A stretch of 64,000 nt of DNA, taken from Thermococcus sp. Bubb.Bath. GTDB taxonomy: Archaea > Methanobacteriota_B > Thermococci > Thermococcales > Thermococcaceae. Positions 37,061 to 46,046 of the stretch are shown in pieces. A program made the position numbers and the translations under genes. The first letter of the stretch is position 1, and every line of letters begins with the position of its first letter. The notes beneath the pieces are model-generated. The model had not been told where the DNA came from, did no database searches, and worked only from the letters and a program-made list of their open reading frames with translations. The stretch is from assembly GCF_012027595.1 (NCBI RefSeq), contig NZ_SNUR01000005.1:58638-122637 (forward strand), read 5' to 3'.

Positions 37061-40054
37061 ATGACTGTGAAATCCAAAGGGGAATTTAAAAGGTTGAAAA
37101 ACAGGAAGCTTCAAACGCTTCCTCTGATACTCCTGTTGCTCGGAAGTCTGCTCTGGTTCGGCGGTTACGCCGCCGCCAGTGGCTCTACTGGAAACGGCTT
37201 CTTCTGGGCAGGGAAATACAGTGCGGAGCTCAGCGGATTCGTCTCAGCTGCTTACGGTGATTCGGGCCTCATATTCACTGGCTGGCTCAACGGTGCCGGC
37301 GTCAACCACTCGGACGCGTGGCTCGTTAAACTCAACGACGATGGCAGCATATCCTGGCAGAAGGCTGCTGAAGGGAACTACGGCCTTTCAGACATCGAGG
37401 CTACTGACGGGGGATACATAGCAGTCGGCTGGGCCAACGGTGCTGGAATATCGCAAAGCGATGCCTGGATTGTAAAACTTGATGGCGATGGAAACGTGCT
37501 CTGGCAGAAGGCCGTTGGAGGAGCCGGTGCCGATGTTGCCAAGGCGGTCTCCGTTAATGCCTTCGTTGGAGACTACAACGGAATGCCATGGATAGCTACG
37601 TTTAACGAGAACGGAAGCATAGTCTGGGAGAAGGTCCTCAAGGGCGACGGCAAGTACGGCTTCACCAGCATATACACTGACGAATACAACGGAAGAAAGT
37701 ACTACTACATCGTTGGTTGGGCCAACGGTGCTGGCATCTCCCAGAAAGACGCCTGGCTCCTTAAGTTCAACGAGAACGGAAGCAAACTCTACTGGCAGGA
37801 GAGGGTCGCTAGCGCGGGCAACGAAGAGGCAACCTCCATCACCATGATTCCTGGAGGAATACTCGTCTCGATAGTCACCGACAATGGAACCATCCTCGCC
37901 AAGTTCCATTACGATGGCTACTTCAATTGGGCCAAGTTCTATCCGGGAGTTAAGATAAACAGACTCATCAACACTGGAGACAATGTTATAGCCGCCGGCG
38001 AGATGAACGGCGACGGCTTCGTTATGAAGGTCGACTACAATGGTAATGTCCTCGGCGCGGTCACTTACGGCAAGGAGGGAAGTGAAAGCTTCAGCGCACT
38101 CTCCATCGGTGGGAACAAAGCCTTCCTCGGCGGAAGGATGGGTGACAACGCCTTTGCCCTCGGAGTTCCTCTCGACAGCCTGAGGATACCTGTCTGTGGA
38201 CTCGTGAAGGACGTCAGCATAACACCACAGGACGTCAACCTCACCGTTGTCAAGACCGACCTCACTCCGGAGGACGTTAACACCACTGAGAAAACTACCT
38301 CGGCCCAGTTCGTCGAGACCTCAGCCCAGTTCCAGCAGCTTAAGGCAATCAAGGAGCTCTTCTCAGTTAGCGACCCGGTTGGTGACGATCACGGGCCAGG
38401 AACTTACACTTACCCAACCAACCCGGTATTTAATCAGACCGGCCTCTTCGACCTCACGGGAATGAGCGTTTACGAAACCCCCGACAGCTACGTCTTTGGA
38501 TTCCACTTTAAGAACCTTGGTGGTAACCCGTGGAACGCTCCAAACGGTTTCAGCCTCCAGATCATAGAAGTGTACCTCGACTTCAAGAAGGGCGGGAACA
38601 CTTCTGCCATCAAGCTCGCCGCTAACGGTCCAGGAAGCAACGTCCAGCTTGACCCGAACCACCCGTGGGACCTTGCCTTCAGAGTCTTCGGCTGGGGCAA
38701 GTACCTCGTCCTCCCAAACGGCACAGTCCTCAATGATATAAACGTGTCAAGCGACCTCTCAACCAATACAATACTGGTCACAGTCCCCAAGAAATACCTC
38801 AACATAACCCCAGACACTTTCGTCGCAGTTCTTGTTGGTTCACAGGATGGGTACGGTGTTGATCAGTGGAGGGCTGTTGGTGTTAACGCGTCACAGTGGG
38901 TTATTGGTGGTGCTGATCCCAACGCGGTTATCGCTGGAGTCGCCCCGCGCGTCATGGATCTCCTCGCTCCCGCTTGGTTCAAGCCGACTCAGGAGGAACA
39001 GCTCAAGAGCTACGATGCCAACAACAGCAAGCTCGCCACCGTCCGCATGGTTCCACTTTCAGAGAACTACGGCATGATAAGCGTTTACTCAACTCCTGCC
39101 GGAGCGACCGTCAGCATCGACGGTAAGAACGTTGGAACCTCGCCGGTCAAGTACTACCTCGTGCCTGCTGGGAACCACACGGTTAAGCTTTCAATGAGCG
39201 GTTATAACACTTACGAGACTACCATTACTGTTGAACCGATGAAGGAGGCTGTAGTTAACACCACTCTTGAGAAGAGCGTTGGTTACCTGACCCTCACCAG
39301 CACTCCAAGTGGAGCTACTGTCTTCATCGACGGAAAACAGGTTGGAACAACCCCGCTCAACAAGTACGAGCTCGAACCTGGAACCCACCTCATCACCCTC
39401 AAGATGAGCGGGTACCAGAACAAGACTATCGTAGTCAAGATCACCGCAGGGAAGGAGATCACCAAGAGCGTTACCCTTGAGAAGCCGAACGGCTACCTGA
39501 CCCTCACCAGCACTCCCTCAAACGCCACCGTCATAATTGATGGAAAGGATGTTGGAACGACCCCACTCAACAAGTACGAACTCGCCCCAGGAGACCACAC
39601 AATTGTCCTCACAAAGGAGGGATACCAGAACAAGACTCTGACCGTAACCATCAACCCCGGCAAAGAAACCAACCAGAGCGTCACCCTCACACCACTCAAC
39701 GGTTACCTCACCCTCACTAGCGATCCAAGCGGTGCTACAGTCATTATCGACGGAAAGAATGTTGGAACGACCCCACTCAACAAGTACGAACTCGCCCCAG
39801 GAGACCACACAATTGTCCTCACAAAGGAGGGATACCAGAACAAGACTCTGACCGTAACCATCAACCCCGGCAAAGAAACCAACCAGAGCGTCACCCTTGA
39901 GAAGATTCAGACAACAACCTCAAGCACCACGACAACTACAACCACTACCACGACAACCAGCAGCTCAAGCAGTAAGAAGGGGACGAGCATCTGCGGTCCG
40001 GCGGCTATCGTCGGCCTCGCCATCGTGCCGCTCCTCCTCAGAAAGAGGAAGTGA
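37061..40054 (+). CDS. Giant surface protein: beta-propeller-like repeats, glucodextranase C-like module, four PEGA repeats, CGP-CTERM anchor
   Basis: 997 residues from ATG 37061 (GGGAGGTGA ahead). A signal peptide ends near residue 40. Residues ~45-390 have repeats such as N-G-A-G-I-S-Q-S-D-A-W, likely a propeller. Residues ~430-650 match the glucodextranase C-terminal type of carbohydrate-binding module (G-P-G-T-Y-T-Y-P, then Y-L-D-F-K-K-G). Four PEGA repeats follow (~670-945), each with A-T-V-x-I-D-G-K-x-V-G-T. A Thr/Ser-rich linker of about 25 residues leads to I-C-G-P-A-A-I and a basic tail, the CGP-CTERM sorting signal of Thermococcales, which should leave it membrane-anchored and surface-exposed. 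Its ligand is unknown; sugar binding is plausible. Confidence 0.85.
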   Translation: MTVKSKGEFKRLKNRKLQTLPLILLLLGSLLWFGGYAAASGSTGNGFFWAGKYSAELSGFVSAAYGDSGLIFTGWLNGAGVNHSDAWLVKLNDDGSISWQKAAEGNYGLSDIEATDGGYIAVGWANGAGISQSDAWIVKLDGDGNVLWQKAVGGAGADVAKAVSVNAFVGDYNGMPWIATFNENGSIVWEKVLKGDGKYGFTSIYTDEYNGRKYYYIVGWANGAGISQKDAWLLKFNENGSKLYWQERVASAGNEEATSITMIPGGILVSIVTDNGTILAKFHYDGYFNWAKFYPGVKINRLINTGDNVIAAGEMNGDGFVMKVDYNGNVLGAVTYGKEGSESFSALSIGGNKAFLGGRMGDNAFALGVPLDSLRIPVCGLVKDVSITPQDVNLTVVKTDLTPEDVNTTEKTTSAQFVETSAQFQQLKAIKELFSVSDPVGDDHGPGTYTYPTNPVFNQTGLFDLTGMSVYETPDSYVFGFHFKNLGGNPWNAPNGFSLQIIEVYLDFKKGGNTSAIKLAANGPGSNVQLDPNHPWDLAFRVFGWGKYLVLPNGTVLNDINVSSDLSTNTILVTVPKKYLNITPDTFVAVLVGSQDGYGVDQWRAVGVNASQWVIGGADPNAVIAGVAPRVMDLLAPAWFKPTQEEQLKSYDANNSKLATVRMVPLSENYGMISVYSTPAGATVSIDGKNVGTSPVKYYLVPAGNHTVKLSMSGYNTYETTITVEPMKEAVVNTTLEKSVGYLTLTSTPSGATVFIDGKQVGTTPLNKYELEPGTHLITLKMSGYQNKTIVVKITAGKEITKSVTLEKPNGYLTLTSTPSNATVIIDGKDVGTTPLNKYELAPGDHTIVLTKEGYQNKTLTVTINPGKETNQSVTLTPLNGYLTLTSDPSGATVIIDGKNVGTTPLNKYELAPGDHTIVLTKEGYQNKTLTVTINPGKETNQSVTLEKIQTTTSSTTTTTTTTTTTSSSSSKKGTSICGPAAIVGLAIVPLLLRKRK
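39551..39897 (+). repeat. Exact 137-bp tandem repeat within PEGA region
   Basis: Bases 39551-39687 are identical to 39761-39897, 210 bases (70 codons) apart, encoding the back halves of PEGA repeats 3 and 4. Repeats 1 and 2 are diverged. Identity at third codon positions points to recent duplication or gene conversion. Confidence 0.9.
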
Positions 40055-40056
40055 AA

Positions 40057-40093
40057 CCTTTTCCATTTTTCTTCTACTTTTGCGATTTTTCTG
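40057..40093 (+). terminator. T-rich terminator after surface-protein gene
   Basis: CTTTTCCATTTTTCTTC and CTTTTGCGATTTTTC follow the stop at 40054; four oligo-T blocks occur in under 40 bases. Confidence 0.5.
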
Positions 40094-40160
40094 GATATCT
40101 CGCATAGCTTCAAAGAACAACGGTTCTCAAGGCCTAACTAAGCTCGTGGCATTCATCGCA

Positions 40161-40793
40161 TCAAAGAAGAGCTTTTATTGCGTCATCGAGAGGGATTGTG
40201 TGCTCACCCAGAGAACCCAGGAAATCCGCCGGAGCCCTCAACAGAGAGAGGTTCATGCGGTAGTGCCCCCTGTACGCAGCAGTTCTAGCGACTATGAGAT
40301 AATCAAAGAGCTCAGGTAAGAGGAAGTAGTTCCTGAACTCCAATGGAAGGTCGAGTTCATTGAGTGACAGTGGGGAATGTGTCAGAATCAGGGTAACGCC
40401 CTTTTCTCCAGCAGTTTCGACTGCCTCAACAATTCCATCCGCGGAGATACCCTTAAGAAGAGGAAACCCTGCCACAACGAACGACGCCCCCCCCTCCACA
40501 GAGTTCAGGGCATCCAGCACCGTTTGAAGACGGAATGCCTTCCCAAAGTAAAAACCCTCCAAATTGTCCTTTACCCTGCGGAGGAGAGACGGGGAAAATC
40601 CACCTCCAACGTTCACGTGATAAACAGCTCCTCTCTCAAGGAGAGATGCCTCGGTGTACGCGAGAAAGACTGCCTCAGCGTGTTCGTCGGAGAAAAGAAC
40701 ACCCAGACTACTCCCCAGGTTGATTCCAAAGGGAAGAGCCTCAAACGGTTTAACGACCTCTGATTCCTCCGGGGTCTGGAATATGAGTCCCAT
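40161..40793 (-). CDS. RecA/RadB-fold protein lacking Walker A
   Basis: 210 residues from ATG 40793; the TATA (GGTATAAATACC, around 40817-40828) makes the message almost leaderless. Residues ~58-70 (Y-H-V-N-V-G-G-G-F-S-P-S-L-L) align with the RadB/RadA Y-I-D-T-E-G-G-F-S-P-E-R-L motif. A hydrophobic strand (S-F-V-V-A-G-F-P) stands where Walker B lies, then T-L-I-L-T-H. Upstream, where G-P-P-G-S-G-K-T should be, there is only S-D-E-H-A-E-A. I read it as a RecA-superfamily protein that has lost nucleotide binding. Role unknown. Confidence 0.55.
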   Translation of the reverse strand: MGLIFQTPEESEVVKPFEALPFGINLGSSLGVLFSDEHAEAVFLAYTEASLLERGAVYHVNVGGGFSPSLLRRVKDNLEGFYFGKAFRLQTVLDALNSVEGGASFVVAGFPLLKGISADGIVEAVETAGEKGVTLILTHSPLSLNELDLPLEFRNYFLLPELFDYLIVARTAAYRGHYRMNLSLLRAPADFLGSLGEHTIPLDDAIKALL

Positions 40794-40835
40794 CAAAGAA
40801 TAAAGAAGCAGTGAAGGTATTTATACCTTGCGGAT

Positions 40836-41207
40836 TTAGAGGACTGCAACCACGAGTACCTTAAGCAGGAAAAATACCACCGCCGAAACTACCCATGCAA
40901 GGATTCCCGCCAGAAGTGCTCGTAGCCATCCCGTGTTGAACACAACCTTAACAACCCAGAGAGCTGCCAGCAGGGCGAGGAGCACGTTGATACCCGGCAG
41001 GAAGAAGAACACCGCAGCAATAACGACAAAGACCACCCCTCCCCCGATCATCGCCACGAAGGCTTTTCCCAGCGTGGGATCCCTGATACCCGCCAGTTTT
41101 GCACCGATGAATAGGAAGTAAGCCGAAATAAGCAACGAGATGAAGAGCACTCCAAAAGCAAGACTAATGCTGAGACCAACAAGACCCGGAATAGCCAGAC
41201 CATGCAT
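40836..41207 (-). CDS. Small four-helix membrane protein
   Basis: 123 residues, very hydrophobic, with four predicted helices and few charges. GGTGATG precedes ATG 41207. It sits 13 bases after the trm1 stop in the same direction and may be co-transcribed. No family recognised. Confidence 0.6.
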   Translation of the reverse strand: MHGLAIPGLVGLSISLAFGVLFISLLISAYFLFIGAKLAGIRDPTLGKAFVAMIGGGVVFVVIAAVFFFLPGINVLLALLAALWVVKVVFNTGWLRALLAGILAWVVSAVVFFLLKVLVVAVL

Positions 41208-41220
41208 GTTACATCACCAC

Positions 41221-42375
41221 TCATATTAGGTGACGCTGGTTATTAACTTTCTCTAACGCCGAGAGAACCTCTTCGAAGGGGGCCTCCGTTTTGATGGAAG
41301 TGGGCGAGAAGTGGGTCCTCGTTGTTCTATACCCCCTGCTCAGGAGTTCATCGATGAGAGCTTGGAGCTTTGGGATACCAACCCCGGTACGTCTGGCCAG
41401 AGCATGGGTGTCATAATAGAACGGAACGTCCAACTCGGAGCTGAGAAGGGACAGGAATTCGGTTGTCTTGAGATCCCCCAAGGGGTGTTCCAGACTCAGC
41501 TCATGGAGAGATTGGACAAAAGCATCGTCCTCGAGCGGGCCCAGCCAGAGTGGTCCTGCCGCACCAGGAGTAGTGGGAAGGAGACCCATGGAGTACTCAA
41601 ACTTCCCAGATTCGTCCTGCCAAAGGTATCCCAGCGTTGAAAGGCTTTCATCCGCTTTTCTGGCACCGTTCACGACTTTTAGAAAGACCCTAAAGTAGTG
41701 ATCACGATAATAGGCCAAGAGAACCTTAATCCCCATGTCGTATTTGGCAGCGTAGCGGACGACGGTTCCTATCAGTATCCTAAGCCCCACCTCGTGGCAG
41801 AGCTCACCCCTCAGAGGCTCAGCCAGGTACTTCCTCCTGCAGGCGTTCCTGTATGCACCGCAGAGGACGCCAGTGTCCGTGGCGGTTATCCCAAGGATCC
41901 CTTTCCTTCTGACCGTGCGGAGGGCGGAGTCCAGAAAGGGTGCGGGGGAGCCGAACGGGTCAAGGTCAACGAAGTCAAAGTACCTGAACATAGCTGACAT
42001 GAGTGCGTTGGCATCCGACCTCCTCACGAGGATTCTCCTTCTATCCACACTAACCTCAGCAGAATCGCCCTCTACAACCGGTCTCACACCAAAGTTAAGC
42101 TCGATGTTCTGTAGTATCAGACCAAAGGCCTCCTCACTGAGATCGTTCAACCACACCTCCTCGACAGGGGTTTCAAGGGCATACCTTATTCCCCTAACTC
42201 CCGTGGCCGAAAAAGCATCCAGGACTTTCCGGGGAGCGAGGGTCTTTACGGCGAAAACGCTGATGTCACGGTTTAACCTCATAAGGGGATTGTAAAAGAC
42301 GGGTGAATCATATATCCTCCCCGCCAGGGGAACCTTCAGCCTCGCAAGCCCCTCCGCTACTTCCACGATCTCCAC
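41221..42375 (-). CDS. trm1: tRNA (guanine26-N2)-dimethyltransferase
   Basis: About 384 residues from GTG 42375, five bases after GGTGA. A TTG at 42405 is also in frame, but the TATA (CCTTTAAACC) predicts transcription starting downstream of it. Trm1 marks: [11 protein letters not shown] near the start, [11 protein letters not shown] (SAM motif I), D-L-D-P-F-G-S-P (catalytic motif), and [10 protein letters not shown]. It methylates G26 of tRNA once or twice using SAM. Confidence 0.92.
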   Translation of the reverse strand: MEIVEVAEGLARLKVPLAGRIYDSPVFYNPLMRLNRDISVFAVKTLAPRKVLDAFSATGVRGIRYALETPVEEVWLNDLSEEAFGLILQNIELNFGVRPVVEGDSAEVSVDRRRILVRRSDANALMSAMFRYFDFVDLDPFGSPAPFLDSALRTVRRKGILGITATDTGVLCGAYRNACRRKYLAEPLRGELCHEVGLRILIGTVVRYAAKYDMGIKVLLAYYRDHYFRVFLKVVNGARKADESLSTLGYLWQDESGKFEYSMGLLPTTPGAAGPLWLGPLEDDAFVQSLHELSLEHPLGDLKTTEFLSLLSSELDVPFYYDTHALARRTGVGIPKLQALIDELLSRGYRTTRTHFSPTSIKTEAPFEEVLSALEKVNNQRHLI

Positions 42376-42484
42376 CACTCTCACCGAAGCAGGAGTATAC
42401 TCCAAGGTTTAAAGGGTTTCGACTCTTCCCCGATTCATCCAAACCCTAATATACGGGGAGACCCAAATTAGACCAGTGTCCCCG

Positions 42485-43048
42485 ATGTTAGGTTTCATGA
42501 GGAGAAAGAAACTCAGGAGAGAAGCGGAAGAGGAAGCCCTTCTACATATCAGTGATACCCCAGAGAGCGCATACCCCTTCATAGTCACGGTGATAAAAGA
42601 GCTCAAGCCAGAGTACATAGTCCACACCGGTGACCTCGTTGACAACGTGAAGCTTGAGAGGAGGCCGGAGCTAAAGCCCCTCTATGAGGGGGGCCTTAGA
42701 AAGCTCGCGAGAATCCTGAAGGGCTCCGGGGCGGAACTTTACATCATTCCGGGCAACGAGGATGACGGGGAGCTACTGAAGGAGTTTTTCGGTGAATCCG
42801 TCCTCCAGCCGGGGAGCATTGTAGATATAGGAGGGATTAAACTCGCCCTCGGGCATAAGCCGGAGGACGTCATCAAAAAGGAAGCGGACTTCAGGCTCTA
42901 CGGCCACAACTTCAAGACGATCCCGCGGGGCTTAAACGGCCTGAAGAGCATAAACGTGCTGTTTCTCCCAAGCGGCCGCGTTGTTAGAATAGGTTACCCA
43001 ACGGGGACCGATACCTATAGGGGATACAAACTGTGGAGGAGTTTGTGA
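42485..43048 (+). CDS. Metallophosphoesterase-fold protein with degenerate metal site
   Basis: 187 residues from ATG 42485. The TATA (CTAATATAC) lies about 35 bases before, so the leader is only a few bases; a GTG at 42476 is also open. The YfcE/MJ0936-like order is present: I-S-D-T-P (normally S-D-T-H), G-D-L-V-D-N (intact), G-N-E-D (normally G-N-H-D/E), G-H-K, and Y-G-H-N-F (normally G-H-x-H). Three metal-ligand histidines are therefore missing. It may have lost phosphatase activity or bind metal differently. The next gene overlaps its stop by one base. Confidence 0.75.
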   Translation: MLGFMRRKKLRREAEEEALLHISDTPESAYPFIVTVIKELKPEYIVHTGDLVDNVKLERRPELKPLYEGGLRKLARILKGSGAELYIIPGNEDDGELLKEFFGESVLQPGSIVDIGGIKLALGHKPEDVIKKEADFRLYGHNFKTIPRGLNGLKSINVLFLPSGRVVRIGYPTGTDTYRGYKLWRSL

Positions 43049-44040
43049 TGAAGTTCATGCGCTTTGGTCCCTCGATACTATTCCTGAGGACTTCTCAAGT
43101 GGTGGAAGTGAAAAACTGGATACAGGGGATTTTCGGAGCCCAACCGATTCCAACGGACGAGGCGATAAAGGAGAGCCGCGAGTTTGAGACGGTTCTTTTC
43201 GTTACTCCAATGGGAGAAGAGAAAACGATACCTCCGGACTCGGGTTTTCTGATACCGGACTCCGCAAGGGCGGTTCTCGCGGCACTGATAAATAGCGGAC
43301 TCCCGATTGAAAAGGTCCAAGCCGAGAGCTCCATAATCTTCCTTAGGGTTCCTGAGAAGGTCGATGACGCCCTGAAACTATTGGCGGGGAAGTTTAATGG
43401 GGAGGCAGCTTCCCTTGAGGAAGCGCTGGACGAGGGAGAAGTTCACGACACAATAATAGCGATCACAAAAAAGAGACTCTCCAGCCCAATCGGGCCCGAG
43501 GAGGTCGAAGGGACAGTCCTCGTAAGGGAGCGCTTTCTCAGGGTTTACAGAGAGCTGAGCGTAGACGCTCCCCTTCTGCTCCTAAGGCTTATGCCTGAGT
43601 GGAAGGAGATTACGATTAAGATGTACGACACTGAAAAGCAATACGATGAAAACATCGAAAGGCTGATGCTCGTCTTAGAGGACCTTGACCTTGGTTTCGT
43701 CGTCGGTGAAGGCTGGGACTGGGACTATCCAAGACCGTTCATGCGCGTTCCCGTCTACAAGCTCAAGCTCCTGACGTGGGAAGACCCGGTTAGGGTGAAG
43801 TTCTTCCTGAAGGGACTCGAGTACAGGGGCTACAGCAGGTTCTGCGACATAGACGTCTTCGTTGAGGGCAAGAAGATAGATTGGGTCAAGCTGGGAAAGT
43901 TTGATTCCAAGTTCGAGCTGGCCAAGGCAGCGAGGGAAGAGCTGGAGAAGCACCTAAGTGAAGATGTGAAGAAAAGACTGCACGAAATAGAGGAGAAGCT
44001 TTTGAAAGATACCGAGGAGGAGAAAGCTAAAGCTTCCTGA
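43048..44040 (+). CDS. Conserved-type protein of unknown function
   Basis: 330 residues from ATG 43048 (TGATG junction, with GGAGG about 10 bases upstream). Soluble, mixed alpha/beta, with two acidic halves and a helical charged C-terminus (residues ~290-330, E-E-L-E-K-H-L-S-E-D-V-K-K). A W-D-W-D-Y-P-R-P cluster lies near residue 230. No family or catalytic motif recognised. It is translationally coupled to the phosphoesterase-like gene, suggesting they act together. Its last 14 bases overlap the convergent methyltransferase gene. Confidence 0.65.
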   Translation: MKFMRFGPSILFLRTSQVVEVKNWIQGIFGAQPIPTDEAIKESREFETVLFVTPMGEEKTIPPDSGFLIPDSARAVLAALINSGLPIEKVQAESSIIFLRVPEKVDDALKLLAGKFNGEAASLEEALDEGEVHDTIIAITKKRLSSPIGPEEVEGTVLVRERFLRVYRELSVDAPLLLLRLMPEWKEITIKMYDTEKQYDENIERLMLVLEDLDLGFVVGEGWDWDYPRPFMRVPVYKLKLLTWEDPVRVKFFLKGLEYRGYSRFCDIDVFVEGKKIDWVKLGKFDSKFELAKAAREELEKHLSEDVKKRLHEIEEKLLKDTEEEKAKAS

Positions 44041-44956
44041 GCTTTGCAACAAAGAAGCCGCTCATCCCATGCTTGTCCGGGTAGAAGCGCCTTGCCTTCT
44101 TTATTTCCTGGCTAAGCTCAATTCCAAAGGGCTTTATTAAAGCCGGCTCACCATATCTCAGCGGTAGGAGTTCAACCTCAAAGTTGTCCAGAACCCACTG
44201 GACAACGAATTCATTCTCCTCCGGCTCAAGGGAGCAGGTTGAGTAAACCAGAATTCCTCCCTTTTTCAGCGCCCCCAACCCCTTCTCAAGGAGCTTCATC
44301 TGGAGACCCTGGCAGAACTTCACATCATCCATCGTCCTATTCGCCTTCCTCTCCGGGTTCTTGTGTATCGTCCCAGAGCCTGTGCAGGGAGCATCGAGGA
44401 GTATTTTGTCGAACTCAACGCCGAGCTCGCCTATGTGGAGGGAAGAGCTGTGGAAGAGGATAGTGTTGGTAACGCCCAGCCTTGACAGGTTGAGCCTCGT
44501 CTCCTTCAGCCTCTCCTCGCCGACGTCGAAGGCGTAGATTATGCCTTCATTCTCCATCAGCTGGGCCATATAGGAGGTTTTCCCTCCGGGGGCGGCGGCC
44601 ATGTCTGCAACGACCTCGCCGGGCTCCGGTTCCAGGGCCACTGGAGGATACATCGAGCTCGCTTCCTGAATGTAGAGGAGGCCGGAGAGGTATTCAGGAG
44701 TTGAGGTTATCGAGAAGGGCTCCCTCATGAGGCAGAAACCTTCCCTAGCCCAGGGGACTCTCTTAAACTGGAAGCCCTTCTTGTTGAGGAGCTTTGTGAG
44801 CCTTGGAACCTCTATCCGGAGGGTATTGATGCGGAAGCACCTCGGCAGAGGTTTTTCCATTGCATTGGCTATCGCTAAGGCCCTTTCCCCCCAGAGCTGG
44901 TAATAGCGTTCTGCGAAGGCCTTTGAGTAGCCGAGGCTGAAGAGACGTTCGAGCAT
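44027..44956 (-). CDS. NOL1/NOP2/Sun-family RNA (cytosine-5)-methyltransferase
   Basis: 309 residues. M-A-A-A-P-G-G-K-T (SAM motif I), D-A-P-C-T-G-S-G (motif IV with the release cysteine) and S-T-C-S (motif VI with the nucleophilic cysteine) are all present. The N-terminal ~90 residues form the NSUN RNA-recognition part (R-C-F-R-I-N-T-L). It methylates C5 of cytosine in tRNA or rRNA; Trm4-type archaeal enzymes are the nearest relatives. It ends inside the convergent gene at 44040. Confidence 0.9.
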   Translation of the reverse strand: MLERLFSLGYSKAFAERYYQLWGERALAIANAMEKPLPRCFRINTLRIEVPRLTKLLNKKGFQFKRVPWAREGFCLMREPFSITSTPEYLSGLLYIQEASSMYPPVALEPEPGEVVADMAAAPGGKTSYMAQLMENEGIIYAFDVGEERLKETRLNLSRLGVTNTILFHSSSLHIGELGVEFDKILLDAPCTGSGTIHKNPERKANRTMDDVKFCQGLQMKLLEKGLGALKKGGILVYSTCSLEPEENEFVVQWVLDNFEVELLPLRYGEPALIKPFGIELSQEIKKARRFYPDKHGMSGFFVAKLRKL

Positions 44957-45039
44957 GTTGGGAGTTGGGGGAGGGGTTTAAAGAGTTTTAGCTTTAGGAT
45001 ATAATATTGAATCAAAAAGTGGGAAAATGTCAAAAGATT

Positions 45040-45909
45040 TTAGCCACTGTTAGTTATGTCTGCATCCACACTTACACCTGACTCCCCATCGTTGAGGAAG
45101 ATAACACAGTAGTTTCCAGGATGTGGTAATGAGGTAGAGATTTCGTCAGTCTTTTTCCATATAATGGAGCTCCCATAATTAGGAGGTTCCCCGGTGTTAT
45201 CATGAAAATATGACTCATAGTATTCATCGACTATGTAAATCTTTAACTGATCCCCATAATGTTTTGTGATTTTAATGTTAAGCCATTTTGATGGATAGTA
45301 ATGGCATATAGCTCTATAGTATCCTGGAGGAATCACCAGATCAGTCTTAGAGATATGGATTGTAAAGAATCCAGATGTTTCTATGATCTTTGAAACTGGA
45401 TGGTAACTGTAAGTGTTATCAATTACATGGTAAATAGAAAGTTTAACCGATATTGAACTATCACTGTTGTGATTAGCAACTGCAACACAAAATCTACCCA
45501 ATATTGGGTACTCATTAGATAGATTAGCAGTTAACACGTCCTTTGCACTTAGGGCAGTGTAATAGGAAAAGTTTAGTTGTTTGAACCCACTGAGATCGTT
45601 ATACCCCAAGGTGTATATAGAGAAAGGTTTGTCATTGAGGCTGTCTGCTATTATCCTCAATTTGATATCTGATGAATCCCAGCAACTTACAAAATACTAA
45701 TATGGCTCAATAGAAATAACTGAAGTATACAATAGTTTCTCTCTCGGAGATTCAGTGGTTGTTGTAGTGTATCCCTGCTGTTGTCCCCACATGTTTGTAT
45801 TACTATAACCTGTATCCCCACTACTTGAACCGGTTATACAGCCAGATATTATTACAACTAAAGATAGAACTAAAAGTAAAAATCCTCTTTTTACTAAACT
45901 ATTTGCCAT
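45040..45909 (-). pseudogene. Lipoprotein gene interrupted by an in-frame TAG
   Basis: ATG 45909 (GGAGGG ahead; TATA CTTTTAAAG near 45957) opens a lipoprotein with lipobox I-I-S-G-C, a Ser/Gly and Thr-rich linker, and then I-S-I-E-P-Y followed by TAG (45697-45699). The same frame continues Y-F-V-S-C-W-D-S-S-D-I-K-L-R-I-I-A-D-S to a proper stop at 45040, about 290 codons in total. A CAG-to-TAG change of a glutamine would explain it. The gene is clearly more A/T-rich than its neighbours, suggesting foreign origin. The long second part is otherwise intact and may be a recent knock-out or an error. Function unknown; the domain would face outward. Confidence 0.65.
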
Positions 45910-46046
45910 ATGATCCCTCCGTGGAAGTTATCAGTCTTGTCTTTGTGCATAGAGTACTTTAAAAGATTTCCTTAAAAACATTATTGAGATAATAGCAGGG
46001 GTATTAAAGACTAAAAGTCTAACCTAAAAAATAAATAATCAAACAA

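Noticed and set aside
45697..45699. TAG read as pyrrolysine
   Set aside because: Thermococcales are not known to have pyl genes and none are seen here; mutation or error is simpler.
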